64,000 nucleotides of DNA from Mycobacterium celatum (GTDB lineage Bacteria; Actinomycetota; Actinomycetes; Mycobacteriales; Mycobacteriaceae), in the NCBI RefSeq assembly GCF_002101595.1, contig NZ_LQOM01000028.1:124001-188000 (forward strand), given 5' to 3'. A program made the translations under genes and the position numbers. The notes under the pieces were generated by a model. It worked only from the letters and a program-made list of their open reading frames with translations, had not been told where the DNA came from and ran no database searches. This document shows, in pieces, positions 25,241 to 34,381 of this stretch (its first letter is position 1; the number at the start of each line of letters is the position of its first letter).

Positions 25241-26710
25241 ATGCCGCTGAAGGCCCCCAGCACGTCGCGTCAGGTGGAGGTGGAGCGCAAGTTCGACGTC
25301 GGCGAGTCGACGTTGCCGCCGTCGTTCGGGGGTATCCCGGGGATCAGCCGGATAGAAAAGCGGCCGGCACAGACGCTGGAGGCCCGGTATTTCGACACGC
25401 CCGCGCGTGACCTGGCATCGCATCGAATAACGTTGCGCCGCCGCACCGGCGGCGCCGACGCCGGATGGCATCTGAAACTGCCGGCCGGTCCTGATGTGCG
25501 CACCGAGATTCGGGCGCCGCTGAGCGACACGGTGCCCGACGACGTGCGAGATGCGGTGCTGGCCATCGTGCGGGATCGCGAGCTGCGACCGGTCGCGCGG
25601 ATCACCACGATCCGGGAAGTCCAGCTACTGTCCGACGCCGACGGCGAGCCGCTGGCCGAGTTCTGTGATGACCGCGTCACCGCTTGGCCGGGCGATGCCG
25701 GCGCCGAACAGCGGTGGCGCGAATGGGAACTCGAACTTGCCAGACCCGACGCGGTCGCAAAGACTGAGCTGCTGGACCGGCTGAGCACCCGGCTGCTCGA
25801 CGCCGGAGCCACACCGGCGCGGCATGCATCGAAGTTGGCGCGGGTGCTCGACCGCCACGATACGAATACGATGCCGGCCGATCCGCTGCGCCGGGCAGTA
25901 GCTGCGCAGGTCGACCAGTTGCTGGCTTGGGATCGCGCCGTGCGCGCCGACGTCGACGACGCCGTGCATCAGATGCGGGTGGCTACCCGCAAGATTCGCA
26001 GCCTGTTGCGGGCCTCGCCGGAATCGTTCGGGGTGTCCGACGACCCTTCGGTGCTCGACCAATTGCGGGAGCTAGCGGCGGTGCTGGGCGAGGCCCGCGA
26101 TGCCGAGGTCTTGGCCGAGCGCTACCGGCAGGCGCTTGACCGGCTCCCACCACAGCTGGTGCGCGGACGGGTCCGGGAACGTCTGGTCGATGACGCTCAG
26201 GACCGCTACCGGGCGGGCTTGCGTCGGTCGTTGGACGTGATGCGCTCGCAGCAATACTTCCGGTTGCTCGACGCCCTGGAAGCGCTGGTGGCCGAACCCG
26301 CGGCGACGGGCGCCGGCCAGAAGCCGAAGCCAGCGGTCGGCGCCGGTTACAAACGAGTGCGCAAGGCCGCCAAGACCGCGGCCACGACGCCCGACGACGG
26401 CCGCGATGCGGCACTGCACCGAATCCGTAAGCGCGCCAAGCGACTTCGATACATCGCTGCCGCAGTGAGCATGACGAAGGTGGCGAAGCGCGCGGAGGCG
26501 ATTCAGTCTTTGCTCGGCGAGCATCAGGACAGCGTGGTCAGCCGAGCACATTTGCAGCAGCAGGCCGACGCCGCAAGCGCGGCCGGCGAGGACACGTTCA
26601 CCTATGGCCTGCTCTATCAGCAGGAGGCCGATTTGGCCGGTAGTTGTCGACGGCAATTGCCCAATGCGCTGCGCAAACTCGACAAGGCGGTGCGCAAGAA
26701 GCTGCGGTAG
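25241..26710 (+). CDS. CYTH and CHAD domain protein (Rv2226 type)
   Basis: 489 residues from ATG 25241, just after panB. The CYTH domain (about 10-190) begins VEVERKFDV with the acidic/basic pattern that lines the triphosphate tunnel. The CHAD domain (about 205-489) is helical and rich in conserved His/Arg, with VHQMRVATRKIRSLLRA, LGEARDAEVL and LHRIRKRAKRLRY. CHAD binds polyphosphate (family knowledge); CYTH-CHAD pairs are thought to act on or bind inorganic tri- or polyphosphates. It ends convergently at the 3' end of rnpB. Longer reading to 25136 lies within panB and was rejected. Confidence 0.9.
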   Translation: MPLKAPSTSRQVEVERKFDVGESTLPPSFGGIPGISRIEKRPAQTLEARYFDTPARDLASHRITLRRRTGGADAGWHLKLPAGPDVRTEIRAPLSDTVPDDVRDAVLAIVRDRELRPVARITTIREVQLLSDADGEPLAEFCDDRVTAWPGDAGAEQRWREWELELARPDAVAKTELLDRLSTRLLDAGATPARHASKLARVLDRHDTNTMPADPLRRAVAAQVDQLLAWDRAVRADVDDAVHQMRVATRKIRSLLRASPESFGVSDDPSVLDQLRELAAVLGEARDAEVLAERYRQALDRLPPQLVRGRVRERLVDDAQDRYRAGLRRSLDVMRSQQYFRLLDALEALVAEPAATGAGQKPKPAVGAGYKRVRKAAKTAATTPDDGRDAALHRIRKRAKRLRYIAAAVSMTKVAKRAEAIQSLLGEHQDSVVSRAHLQQQADAASAAGEDTFTYGLLYQQEADLAGSCRRQLPNALRKLDKAVRKKLR

Positions 26711-26711
26711 T

Positions 26712-27110
<399 letters not shown>

Positions 27111-27158
27111 TACTACCGTACTCGCTAGCGTATGTGCAGGCCAACGGCCGTCGTACGG

Positions 27159-28445
27159 TTACGCGGCGTGGAGGTCCGACAAGGTTACTCGCACCGCGGC
27201 TTCCAGCTCGCTCATATCCAACCATGACGGCGCTCTGGGCAGCGGCGGGGCACTCGATAGGTAGCGAGCTCCCGTCGGAGTGGTGAATTGGGCTGTGTGA
27301 CGGCCGGTTTCGTCGATGTCGGTTCTGACCTGCCAACCGGCGGCTTCTTTGACGTAATTGCAGTGTTCACAGGCGCCGAGTCCGTTGACGGCTGCGGTCG
27401 GTCCACCACGGGCGTGCGGCGTGGCGTGGTCGCGGTGTCGGATCGGCGCGTCACAGTACGGGGTGCGGCATCGTTGGTCCCGGAGTTCGATGAAGGTGGC
27501 GAGCCCGCGGGGAAAGGTCCGGGCCCGGGATTCCATGGCCACCAGCGCACCCGAGCGGGGATGGGTGTACAGCCGGCGCAGTGTTGCGCGCGACCGTGGG
27601 TCCGTGGCGGCGGCCGAGACCAGCCCGCGGGCGATCGCCGCCGGGATCGGGCCATAACCGCGAATATCGGCCGGGAGGGCGTCACCGCCGAGCAAGGTGT
27701 GGTCGGAAAGCACCAGGCTTACCGCGATCGGCGTCGCGGTGGCTGCGCTGCGACCCGTGACCCGCTCAACGAGCGTGTCGGCCATGACCTGGCCGCGCGA
27801 ACGTTGGTCAAAGGTGGTGTCAGCGGCACGGCGCAGGGCAGCGTACACCGACACGCCCTGGGCCACCGGCAACAGCGCCGTCAGATAGGTCATGGTGTCC
27901 GGTGCGGGACGGATGGTCACGTTGCGCTCGGATTCCGCTTTGGCCGCGCGGTCGACGACGGCGTGCGGATCCAGGCGGTAGGCGATCGACTTGGCGGCTG
28001 CGGCCAGCCGGGCGTCGCCCATCCCTTCCAGATCGCCCGGATCGGCGCACAGTTCGGCGTCCAGCGTCTGTCGATCCTCGACACCCAGGCACGCGCTCTC
28101 CCGCACGATCAGCGTGGCCCGCCATTCCGAAAGGAACCCCAGCTCCAACGCGGCCAGCGTATGCGGCATCTCATGCACGAGGGCCTTGGCGAACCCGAGG
28201 TGGCGACCGCCGCGGACCGGCGAATCGCGCCGGGCGAGGGCGACCTCGCTGGCCACTCCCCGCCCTCGACGCGCTGCGGGCATACCAGCCGCTGCTTCCG
28301 CGGCCCGCCGAGACGCATCCAACGCAGCCGCTGCCCGAGCCTGCCCGGCGGCCGCCGCCGATTTGAGCCGCTCGAGCTCGGCGATCCGCGCGACCAGCGC
28401 CGACTCGTCGGCGGCCGGGTCGATGCGAGCCATCTGTTCGAACAT
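27159..28445 (-). CDS. DUF222/HNH endonuclease-type protein (13E12 family)
   Basis: 428 residues from ATG 28445 (MFEQMARIDP). Residues 20-300 are the DUF222 region found in the REP13E12 family. The C-terminus has an HNH-type motif: CRTPYCDAPIRHRDHATPHARGGPT and LGACEHCNYVKEA, with paired cysteines and histidines that would bind zinc. Function is unproven; family members are often induced by DNA damage. The start codon sits inside a strong LexA-type box (28438-28453). GTG-like codons further upstream to 28475 are in frame, but this start is favoured by the box layout and the usual MFE opening. It is divergent from the oxygenase-like gene. Confidence 0.88.
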   Translation of the reverse strand: MFEQMARIDPAADESALVARIAELERLKSAAAAGQARAAAALDASRRAAEAAAGMPAARRGRGVASEVALARRDSPVRGGRHLGFAKALVHEMPHTLAALELGFLSEWRATLIVRESACLGVEDRQTLDAELCADPGDLEGMGDARLAAAAKSIAYRLDPHAVVDRAAKAESERNVTIRPAPDTMTYLTALLPVAQGVSVYAALRRAADTTFDQRSRGQVMADTLVERVTGRSAATATPIAVSLVLSDHTLLGGDALPADIRGYGPIPAAIARGLVSAAATDPRSRATLRRLYTHPRSGALVAMESRARTFPRGLATFIELRDQRCRTPYCDAPIRHRDHATPHARGGPTAAVNGLGACEHCNYVKEAAGWQVRTDIDETGRHTAQFTTPTGARYLSSAPPLPRAPSWLDMSELEAAVRVTLSDLHAA

Positions 28446-28453
28446 ATTTTCGA
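28438..28453. promoter_or_regulatory. LexA (SOS) box overlapping the HNH gene start
   Basis: TCGAACATATTTTCGA differs at one position from the mycobacterial SOS-box consensus TCGAAC-N4-GTTCGA (family knowledge). It covers the ATG of the HNH gene at 28443-28445. It also lies 40-55 bp upstream of the divergent gene at 28493. Repression by LexA with release after DNA damage is predicted. Confidence 0.8.
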
Positions 28454-28492
28454 TAGTACACGACTCTGGCGACATTGCCTATCGTCTACTCA

Positions 28493-29206
28493 ATGCCGAA
28501 CCGCTGGGAAAAGCGCGTCGACGCCGGCGACTGGGCAGCCATCGCCGCCGCCGTTAACGACCACGGCGGCGCGCTGCTGCCGAAACTGCTGACCCGCGCC
28601 GAGGCAGGCAAGCTGCGCAAGCTCTACAGCAGAGACGAGCTGTTCCGCAGGACCATCGACATGCGACAGCACCGGTATGGGGCAGGTGAGTATCGGTACT
28701 TCCATGCGCCCTACCCCGAGCCGATCGAGCGGCTCAAGCACGCGCTGTATCCGCGGCTGGTGCCCATCGCCCGCGACTGGTCAGCCAAGCTCGGCCGGGA
28801 CGCGCCATGGCCCGACAGCCTCGACGAATGGCTCGCGAAGTGCCATGCCGCCGGTCAGGTCAGACCGACGGCGCTCATGCTGAAGTACGGTCCCGACGAC
28901 TGGAATGCCCTGCATCGAGACCTCTACGGCGACTTGGTGTTTCCGCTTCAAGTGGTGATCAATCTGAGCGACCCGGACACCGAATACACAGGCGGCGAGT
29001 TTCTGTTGGTCGAGCAGCGGCCACGGGCGCAGTCCCGCGGCACCGCAATCCAGTTGCCGCAGGGCCACGGCTTCCTGTTCACCACCCGGGACCGCCCGGT
29101 CCGCTCTACCCGCGGCTGGTCGGCATCACAGGTGCGCCATGGTCTTTCGGTGGTCCGCTCCGGTGAGCGCTATGCGCTCGGCCTGATCTTTCACGACGCC
29201 GCCTGA
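28493..29206 (+). CDS. 2OG-Fe(II) oxygenase-like protein (Rv2227 type)
   Basis: 237 residues from ATG 28493 (MPNRWEKRVDAGDW). The likely iron ligands are His and Asp in LHRDLYGDLVFPLQV and a distal His in QVRHGLSVVRSG, followed by an Arg suited to 2-oxoglutarate binding, RYALGLIFHD. The fold between is a predicted double-stranded beta helix with EYTGGEFLLVEQRP. The substrate is unknown; the M. tuberculosis gene at this place is a conserved hypothetical. A longer TTG start at 28475 is in frame. The LexA-type box in the divergent gap might reach this promoter too. Confidence 0.78.
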   Translation: MPNRWEKRVDAGDWAAIAAAVNDHGGALLPKLLTRAEAGKLRKLYSRDELFRRTIDMRQHRYGAGEYRYFHAPYPEPIERLKHALYPRLVPIARDWSAKLGRDAPWPDSLDEWLAKCHAAGQVRPTALMLKYGPDDWNALHRDLYGDLVFPLQVVINLSDPDTEYTGGEFLLVEQRPRAQSRGTAIQLPQGHGFLFTTRDRPVRSTRGWSASQVRHGLSVVRSGERYALGLIFHDAA

Positions 29207-29214
29207 ACGCGCAG

Positions 29215-30291
29215 TCAGAGATACGCCGTCTGGTTCACCAGCCGTACCGACGACGCCCCGTCCGGATAGAACTCGGCGATGCTCAGCGACGCCAGGTCCA
29301 GGTGCAGCCGATACAGAATCCCGGGTCCGGCGTCGAGCGCGATCCGCAGCAGCATCTTGATCGGCGTCACATGCGAGACCACCAATACCGTTGTGCCGCC
29401 GTGTTCGTCGATGATCCGATCCCGCGCCCGGACGACGCGCCGATGCACGGCATCGAAGCTCTCTCCGCCCGGCGGTGTGGTGCTGGTGTCACGCAGCCAG
29501 CGCCGGTGCAGCTCCGGATCACGTTCGGCCGCTTCGGAAAACGTAAGCTCCTCCCACGCACCGAAATCGGTTTCGACCAGGTCGTCGTCGACGGTCACAT
29601 CGAGGCCGAGCGCCTTGGCCGCCGTCGTCGCGGTGTCATAGCAGCGCTGCAGCGGTGAGCTGACCACCGCGGCGATTCCGCCCCGTTGCGCCAGATACCG
29701 TGCCGCCGCGTCGGCTTGGCGCCTCCCCAGGTCGGTCAGGGCGGGGTTGCCGCGTCCTGAGTAGCGGCGCTGGACCGACAGTTCGGTCTGGCCATGGCGC
29801 AACAGCAGCAGCCGGCTGGCGGCGCCGCGGGCCCCGGTCCAGCCGGGCGCCATCGCGGGTTTGGTTGCAGCCGTCCCGGATTCGACCTCTGCAGCGGCGT
29901 CCATCGCTTCATTGGCCAACCGGTCGGCGTAGGAGTTCTGTGCGCGCGGCACCCACGAATAGCTGATCGCCTCGAACCGCGACGCCAGCGCGCGCGCCTG
30001 CGCATGCAGTTGCGCCAGGTCGGGGTGCTTGACCTGCCAGCGCCCCGACATCTGCTCGACCACCAGCTTGGAGTCCATCGAGACGGCAACCTCGGTGGCG
30101 CCAAGCCTCGCCGCCTCCTCCAAACCCGCGATCAAGCCGCGGTATTCGGCAACGTTGTTGGTGGCCCGGCCGATCGCCTGCTTGCTTTCAGCCAGGACGG
30201 TGGAACGGTCGGCCGTCCACACCACCGACCCATACCCGGCCGGGCCGGGATTACCGCGGGATCCGCCGTCCGCCTCGACGATGACTTTCAC
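29215..30291 (-). CDS. Bifunctional RNase HI / acid phosphatase (histidine phosphatase) protein
   Basis: 358 residues from GTG 30291, which overlaps the stop of the zinc-ribbon gene (GTGA). The N-terminal RNase HI domain (about 1-135) has Asp8 in EADGGSRGNPGP, Glu49 in NNVAEY, Asp73 in MDSKL and a final Asp near 123. The C-terminal histidine phosphatase domain (about 158-358) has LLLRHGQTE with His166 and the family's later His in VVSHVTPIK. The M. tuberculosis orthologue Rv2228c has RNase H and alpha-ribazole-type (CobC) phosphatase activity (known). The domain pair sits next to cobC and cobD, consistent with cobalamin synthesis. Confidence 0.92.
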   Translation of the reverse strand: MKVIVEADGGSRGNPGPAGYGSVVWTADRSTVLAESKQAIGRATNNVAEYRGLIAGLEEAARLGATEVAVSMDSKLVVEQMSGRWQVKHPDLAQLHAQARALASRFEAISYSWVPRAQNSYADRLANEAMDAAAEVESGTAATKPAMAPGWTGARGAASRLLLLRHGQTELSVQRRYSGRGNPALTDLGRRQADAAARYLAQRGGIAAVVSSPLQRCYDTATTAAKALGLDVTVDDDLVETDFGAWEELTFSEAAERDPELHRRWLRDTSTTPPGGESFDAVHRRVVRARDRIIDEHGGTTVLVVSHVTPIKMLLRIALDAGPGILYRLHLDLASLSIAEFYPDGASSVRLVNQTAYL

Positions 30292-31022
30292 TGGTCGAAG
30301 CCCTTGACCCGCAGCAGGATCGCGCCGCATTCCGGGCAGCGCAGCACGTCGTCGTCGGCGGCCGTCGCGATTCGGGAAAGCTCGCCGCGGTCGATTTCGA
30401 TCCGGCAGGCACCGCATCGGCGTCCTTGCAGCGGCCCTGCACCCGGTCCGCCGTGAGCACGCTGCCGTTCGTAGAGCGCGACCAGCTCGGGGTCCAGTGC
30501 CGCGGTCAGTTCGTCGCGTCGCGTCGCGCGCCGCCGGCGGGTCTGGTCGATTTCGGCGAGCGCGTTGTCGAGAGCCTGCTGGGCGGCGCTCAATTCGGCC
30601 TGCAACCCGTCGATCGCGGCCAGTTCGGCGTCCTGCCGAGCCTGCAGTTCCTCACGGCGCTCCATGACCTCCAGCAGCGAATCCTCCAGGCTGGATTGGC
30701 GCCGCTGCAGCGTTTCCAGTTCGTGCTGCAGTTCGGAGAGTTGCTTGGCGTCTGCCACCGACTGCAGCAGCGCACGGTCGCGGTCTTCGCGCTGGCGCAC
30801 GGCGTCGATCTCGGATTCGAATCGTGCGACCTGAGCGTCCAAGTCCTCCAGCGCGATTCGCAGCGCTGCCAGCCGGTCGTTGGCTGCGCCGTGGTCGGCC
30901 TGTATCCGCTCGTAGTCCTGCTGTTCGGGCAGATGACCGGCCCGATGCGTGAGGCGAGCCAGCTCGGCGTCCAGCTCGGCCAACTCGAGCAGCGAACGCT
31001 GCTGGGCTACTGCGGCTTTCAC
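30288..31022 (-). CDS. Coiled-coil zinc-ribbon protein (Rv2229c type)
   Basis: 244 residues from GTG 31022. Residues 5-180 form a long coiled coil with many Glu/Gln/Leu/Ala ([46 protein letters not shown]). The C-terminal zinc ribbon has CGACRIEID and CPECG (two CxxC pairs). This is the C4-type zinc-ribbon family related to chlamydial CT398. Its role in mycobacteria is unsettled. Both ends overlap neighbours by GTGA, giving a tight chain NIF3 - zinc ribbon - RNase HI. The longer reading to 31079 lies inside the NIF3 gene. Confidence 0.9.
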   Translation of the reverse strand: MKAAVAQQRSLLELAELDAELARLTHRAGHLPEQQDYERIQADHGAANDRLAALRIALEDLDAQVARFESEIDAVRQREDRDRALLQSVADAKQLSELQHELETLQRRQSSLEDSLLEVMERREELQARQDAELAAIDGLQAELSAAQQALDNALAEIDQTRRRRATRRDELTAALDPELVALYERQRAHGGPGAGPLQGRRCGACRIEIDRGELSRIATAADDDVLRCPECGAILLRVKGFDQ

Positions 31023-32158
31023 GTGTGTGGCCCTCCGGCGATGTTGTCGATGTTCCAGGGGTCGGTGCGGACGGGGCATACCCGTACCGGTAGCGCGTCG
31101 TCAAAAGCGGACCGTAAGACCTCGGCGGCCTGGTCGCACCACGGGTATTCGCTGGCCCAGTGAGCGACGTCTATCAGAGCCACCTCCGACGCGCGACGGT
31201 GTTCGTCGGCCGGGTGGTGGCGCAGGTCCGCGGTGACATAGGCCTGCACACCGGCCGCTGCCACGGCGTCCAGCAACGAGTCGCCGGCGCCGCCACAGAC
31301 CGCGACCCGCGACACCGGCATATCGGGATCACCGGCGGCGCGCACTCCCCACGACGTCTTGGGCAGGCCGGCGTTGACGCGGGACACGAAGTCGCGCAAC
31401 GGTTCTGGTTGTGGCAGCGTCCCGATGCGGCCCAAGCCGACGTCGGTGGGCGAAGCCGTCAGTGCGATGATGTCGAACGCGGGTTCTTCGTAGGGATGGG
31501 CGGCGCGCATGGCGGCAAGGACCTGCCGGCGTGCCCGGGCCGGCGCGACGAACTCGACCCGGTCCTCCGCCACCCGTTCGACGGCGCCGACGCTACCGAT
31601 CGCGGGCGTGGCCGCGTCGCCCGGCAAGAACTGGCCGGTGCCGGTGACGCTCCAACTGCATTGCGAATACTCGCCGATGACGCCGGCGCCCGCTGCGAAG
31701 ACCGCCGCGCGCACGGCGTCCGCGCTCTCCGGCGGCACGAAGATCACCCACTTGTCCGAGTCGGTGACCGCGGGCAGTGGTTCCACGACCGCTTCGACCG
31801 TCAACCCGAGCGCCCGTGCCAGCGCGTCGGACACACCCGGGGACGCCGCGTCGGCGTTGGTGTGGGCGGTGAACAGCGAACGGCCGGAACGGATCAGCCG
31901 GTGTATCAGTGCGCCCTTGGCGGTGCTGGCTGCGACGGTGTCCACGCCGCGCAGCAGCAGCGGGTGATGAGCCAGCAGCAGGCCGCCGTCGGGAACCTCG
32001 TCGACCACGGCCGCGGTGGCGTCGACCGCCACCGTCACCGACTCCACCGGGTCGTCGGGGTCGCCGCACACCAGCCCGACCGAATCCCACGACTGGGCGA
32101 GCCGCGGCGGGTAGGCCTCGTCGAGCACGCCGATGACGTCGGCAAGCCGCGCGCTCAC
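31019..32158 (-). CDS. NIF3/DUF34 family metal-binding protein (Rv2230c type)
   Basis: 379 residues from GTG 32158, matching the M. tuberculosis length. The NIF3 family motifs are visible: NWD-like [23 protein letters not shown] (metal-binding His), [14 protein letters not shown] and, after an inserted middle domain (about 130-230), [11 protein letters not shown] and TADLRHH. The family is widely conserved, possibly acting on nucleotide or GTP-related cofactors; the reaction is not known. It is coupled to cobC upstream and the zinc-ribbon gene downstream by GTGA overlaps. Confidence 0.9.
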   Translation of the reverse strand: MSARLADVIGVLDEAYPPRLAQSWDSVGLVCGDPDDPVESVTVAVDATAAVVDEVPDGGLLLAHHPLLLRGVDTVAASTAKGALIHRLIRSGRSLFTAHTNADAASPGVSDALARALGLTVEAVVEPLPAVTDSDKWVIFVPPESADAVRAAVFAAGAGVIGEYSQCSWSVTGTGQFLPGDAATPAIGSVGAVERVAEDRVEFVAPARARRQVLAAMRAAHPYEEPAFDIIALTASPTDVGLGRIGTLPQPEPLRDFVSRVNAGLPKTSWGVRAAGDPDMPVSRVAVCGGAGDSLLDAVAAAGVQAYVTADLRHHPADEHRRASEVALIDVAHWASEYPWCDQAAEVLRSAFDDALPVRVCPVRTDPWNIDNIAGGPHT

Positions 32159-33186
32159 GGCAATGCCCCGGCGATAGCCTCGATCAGCACCGGCCACTCC
32201 GGGCGCACCGCGGCGCGCAGGTAGCGCCCGTCCAGCCCGACGAACGTGTCACACCGACGAACGGCAATCCCCTTGGCGTGCAAGTGCTTTCGCATTAGCT
32301 CGGCGTCGGGCACGCTGAACAGCACAAAAGGCGCGCGGCCGTCGACCACGTCCAGGCCCAACGACTCCAGGCCCGCCGCCATCTGGCTGCGCAACTCCGC
32401 CAGCCGCTGGGCGCCGGCCGCGGCCTCGGCCACCGCGCCGGGCGCACAACAGGCCGCGATCGCCGTCAACTGGAGGGTGCCCAGCGGCCAGTGCGGCCGC
32501 GAGCAGCCCAGGCGCGCCAGCACGTCGGGGGCACCCAGCGCGTAGCCCACCCGCAGCCCGGCCAGCGACCAGCTCTTGGTCAGGCTGCGCAGCACCAGCA
32601 CGTCGGGCAGCGAAGCACCGGCCAGCGACTCCGGTTCGCCTGGAACCGAATCGGCGAACGCCTCGTCGACCACGACGATCCGGCCGGGCCGGCGCAGCGC
32701 GAGGATCTGCTCGCGCGCGTGCAGCACCGCGGTCGGGTTTGTCGGGTTGCCCACCACGACCGTATCCGCGTCGTCGGGCACGGAAGCGCCGGCCAGGCCG
32801 AACGGCGGCGCCAGCACGACGTGCCGCACCGGGATACCGGCGGCGGCCAGCGCCACCTGCGGTTCGGTGAATGACGGCACGATGGTCGCGGCCAGCCTCG
32901 TGCTCAGGTTGGGCAGCAGCGCGAATCCCTCGGCCGCACCGGCCAGCAACATCACCTCGTCGGCGGCGCGGCGGTGGCGTGCGGCGACGGCCTCAATCGC
33001 GGCGCGCTCGTCGGCAGCCGCCGGGTAGCGGGCCAGATCGGGCAGGCGGGCAGCCAGCCGCTCGACCAGCCACTGCGGCGGCCGGGTGTCGCGGACATTG
33101 ACGGCGAAATCGAGCATCCCGGGTTCGGCGGCCTGATCGCCGTGGTAGCGCGCCGCCGCACGCAAGGTCGGGTCCGGACTCGCCAC
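32155..33186 (-). CDS. cobC: CobC: PLP-dependent aminotransferase/threonine-phosphate decarboxylase-like
   Basis: 343 residues from GTG 33186. A fold-type I PLP enzyme: [13 protein letters not shown] (about 142-154), [10 protein letters not shown] with the cofactor-binding Asp, and [10 protein letters not shown] with Schiff-base Lys204, then Arg212. The mycobacterial protein is named CobC and resembles CobD-type L-threonine O-3-phosphate decarboxylases, which make the aminopropanol-phosphate linker of cobalamin. It starts the chain of GTGA overlaps with NIF3, zinc ribbon and RNase HI. ptkA is divergent from it, 60 bp away. Confidence 0.88.
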   Translation of the reverse strand: MASPDPTLRAAARYHGDQAAEPGMLDFAVNVRDTRPPQWLVERLAARLPDLARYPAAADERAAIEAVAARHRRAADEVMLLAGAAEGFALLPNLSTRLAATIVPSFTEPQVALAAAGIPVRHVVLAPPFGLAGASVPDDADTVVVGNPTNPTAVLHAREQILALRRPGRIVVVDEAFADSVPGEPESLAGASLPDVLVLRSLTKSWSLAGLRVGYALGAPDVLARLGCSRPHWPLGTLQLTAIAACCAPGAVAEAAAGAQRLAELRSQMAAGLESLGLDVVDGRAPFVLFSVPDAELMRKHLHAKGIAVRRCDTFVGLDGRYLRAAVRPEWPVLIEAIAGALP

Positions 33187-33246
33187 GCTTGAAACACTAA
33201 CGGTCCTGCCGACGGTGCAGGTGAGCGCGTCGGAGACAATGGGACG

Positions 33247-33894
33247 GTGCCAGCCAGCCCTCCGCACATGGTGATCTTCGACCTCGACGGGACCATCACC
33301 GATTCCGCAGCCGGGATCGTGTCGAGCTTCCGCCACGCGCTGCGCCATGTCGGCGCCGCCGAGCCCGACGGCGACCTGGCCGGCCGGATCGTCGGCCCGC
33401 CGATGCACCACACGCTGGCCGCGATGGGACTCGGCGAGCACACCGACGCGGCGATCGCGGCCTACCGCGCCGACTACACCACCCGCGGCTGGGCGATGAA
33501 CAGCGTGTTCGACGGGATGGTGCCGCTGCTGGCGGACCTGCGCGCCGCCGGTGTGCGACTGGCGGTGGCCACCTCCAAGGCCGAGCCGACGGCGCGGCGC
33601 ATCCTGGCGCATTTCGGGCTGGACGGGCATTTCGAGGTCGTCGCCGGGGCCAGCGTCGACGGCTCCCGCAGCAGCAAGGCCGACGTGCTGGCTCACGCGC
33701 TGGCACAGTTGGCGCCGCTGCCTGAGCGGGTGCTGATGGTCGGCGACCGGGTGCACGACGTCGACGGCGCCGCCGCGCACGGCATCGACGCGGTGGTGGT
33801 CGGCTGGGGCTACGGTCAGGCCGACTTCCCCGACAACGCCGACGTGCCGCGTGTCGCGACCGTCGCCGAATTGCGGAGGGCGCTGGGTGTCTGA
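33247..33894 (+). CDS. ptkA: PtkA: HAD-fold protein tyrosine kinase/phosphatase-like
   Basis: 215 residues from GTG 33247. HAD motifs: FDLDGT with Asp12 and Asp14, a Thr/Ser motif VATSKAEPTARR and VGDRVHDVDGAAAHG. In M. tuberculosis this HAD protein autophosphorylates and phosphorylates PtpA on tyrosines (known). The M. tuberculosis protein, from memory, has an N-terminal disordered extension of about 80 residues; it is absent here. It overlaps ptpA by 8 bp, so the two are cotranscribed. Sequence alone cannot separate kinase from phosphoglycolate phosphatase-like activity. Confidence 0.85.
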   Translation: MPASPPHMVIFDLDGTITDSAAGIVSSFRHALRHVGAAEPDGDLAGRIVGPPMHHTLAAMGLGEHTDAAIAAYRADYTTRGWAMNSVFDGMVPLLADLRAAGVRLAVATSKAEPTARRILAHFGLDGHFEVVAGASVDGSRSSKADVLAHALAQLAPLPERVLMVGDRVHDVDGAAAHGIDAVVVGWGYGQADFPDNADVPRVATVAELRRALGV

Positions 33895-34381
33895 CCGACG
33901 GCTGCACATCACGTTCGTCTGCACCGGCAACATCTGCCGGTCGCCGATGGCGGAGAAGATGTTCGCCCACCAGATCACCCAACGCGGCCTCGACGACGCC
34001 GTGCGAGTGACCAGTGCGGGCACCGCCGGCTGGCATATCGGCAAGGCCGCCGACGAGCGAACCAACCGGGTGCTGCGTGCGCACGGCTACCCCACCGACC
34101 ACTGCGCCGCCCAGGTCGACCTCGACCACCTCAACGCCGACCTGGTGGTGGCGTTAGCCCGTAACCACGTGTGGCTGTTGCGGCAACTGGGTGTCGATGC
34201 CGACCGGATCCGCATGCTGCGGTCGTTCGACCCGTGCTCCGGCGCGTATGCCCTCGACGTCGACGACCCGTACTACGGCGACCACGACGACTTCGAGGCG
34301 GCCTTCGCCACCATCGAGGCCGCCCTGCCCGGCCTGCACAAATGGGTCGACGAGCAACTGGCGCAGAACGGGCACCGCTGA
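33887..34381 (+). CDS. ptpA: PtpA: low-molecular-weight protein tyrosine phosphatase
   Basis: 164 residues from GTG 33887, overlapping the ptkA end. The P-loop is VCTGNICRSP with Cys12-x5-Arg18; the general acid is Asp127 in DPYYGD. Tyr129 and Tyr130 of that motif correspond to the PtkA-targeted pair of the M. tuberculosis protein (Tyr128/129, from memory). In the pathogen PtpA is secreted and blocks phagosome acidification; here only the enzyme can be inferred. No signal peptide is seen. Its stop overlaps the SURF1 start (TGATG). Confidence 0.95.
   Translation: MSDRRLHITFVCTGNICRSPMAEKMFAHQITQRGLDDAVRVTSAGTAGWHIGKAADERTNRVLRAHGYPTDHCAAQVDLDHLNADLVVALARNHVWLLRQLGVDADRIRMLRSFDPCSGAYALDVDDPYYGDHDDFEAAFATIEAALPGLHKWVDEQLAQNGHR

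Noticed and set aside
27159..28445. Mobile element or intron endonuclease
   Set aside because: HNH/DUF222 proteins of this type are resident mycobacterial genes. No terminal repeats, integrase or disrupted gene were seen.
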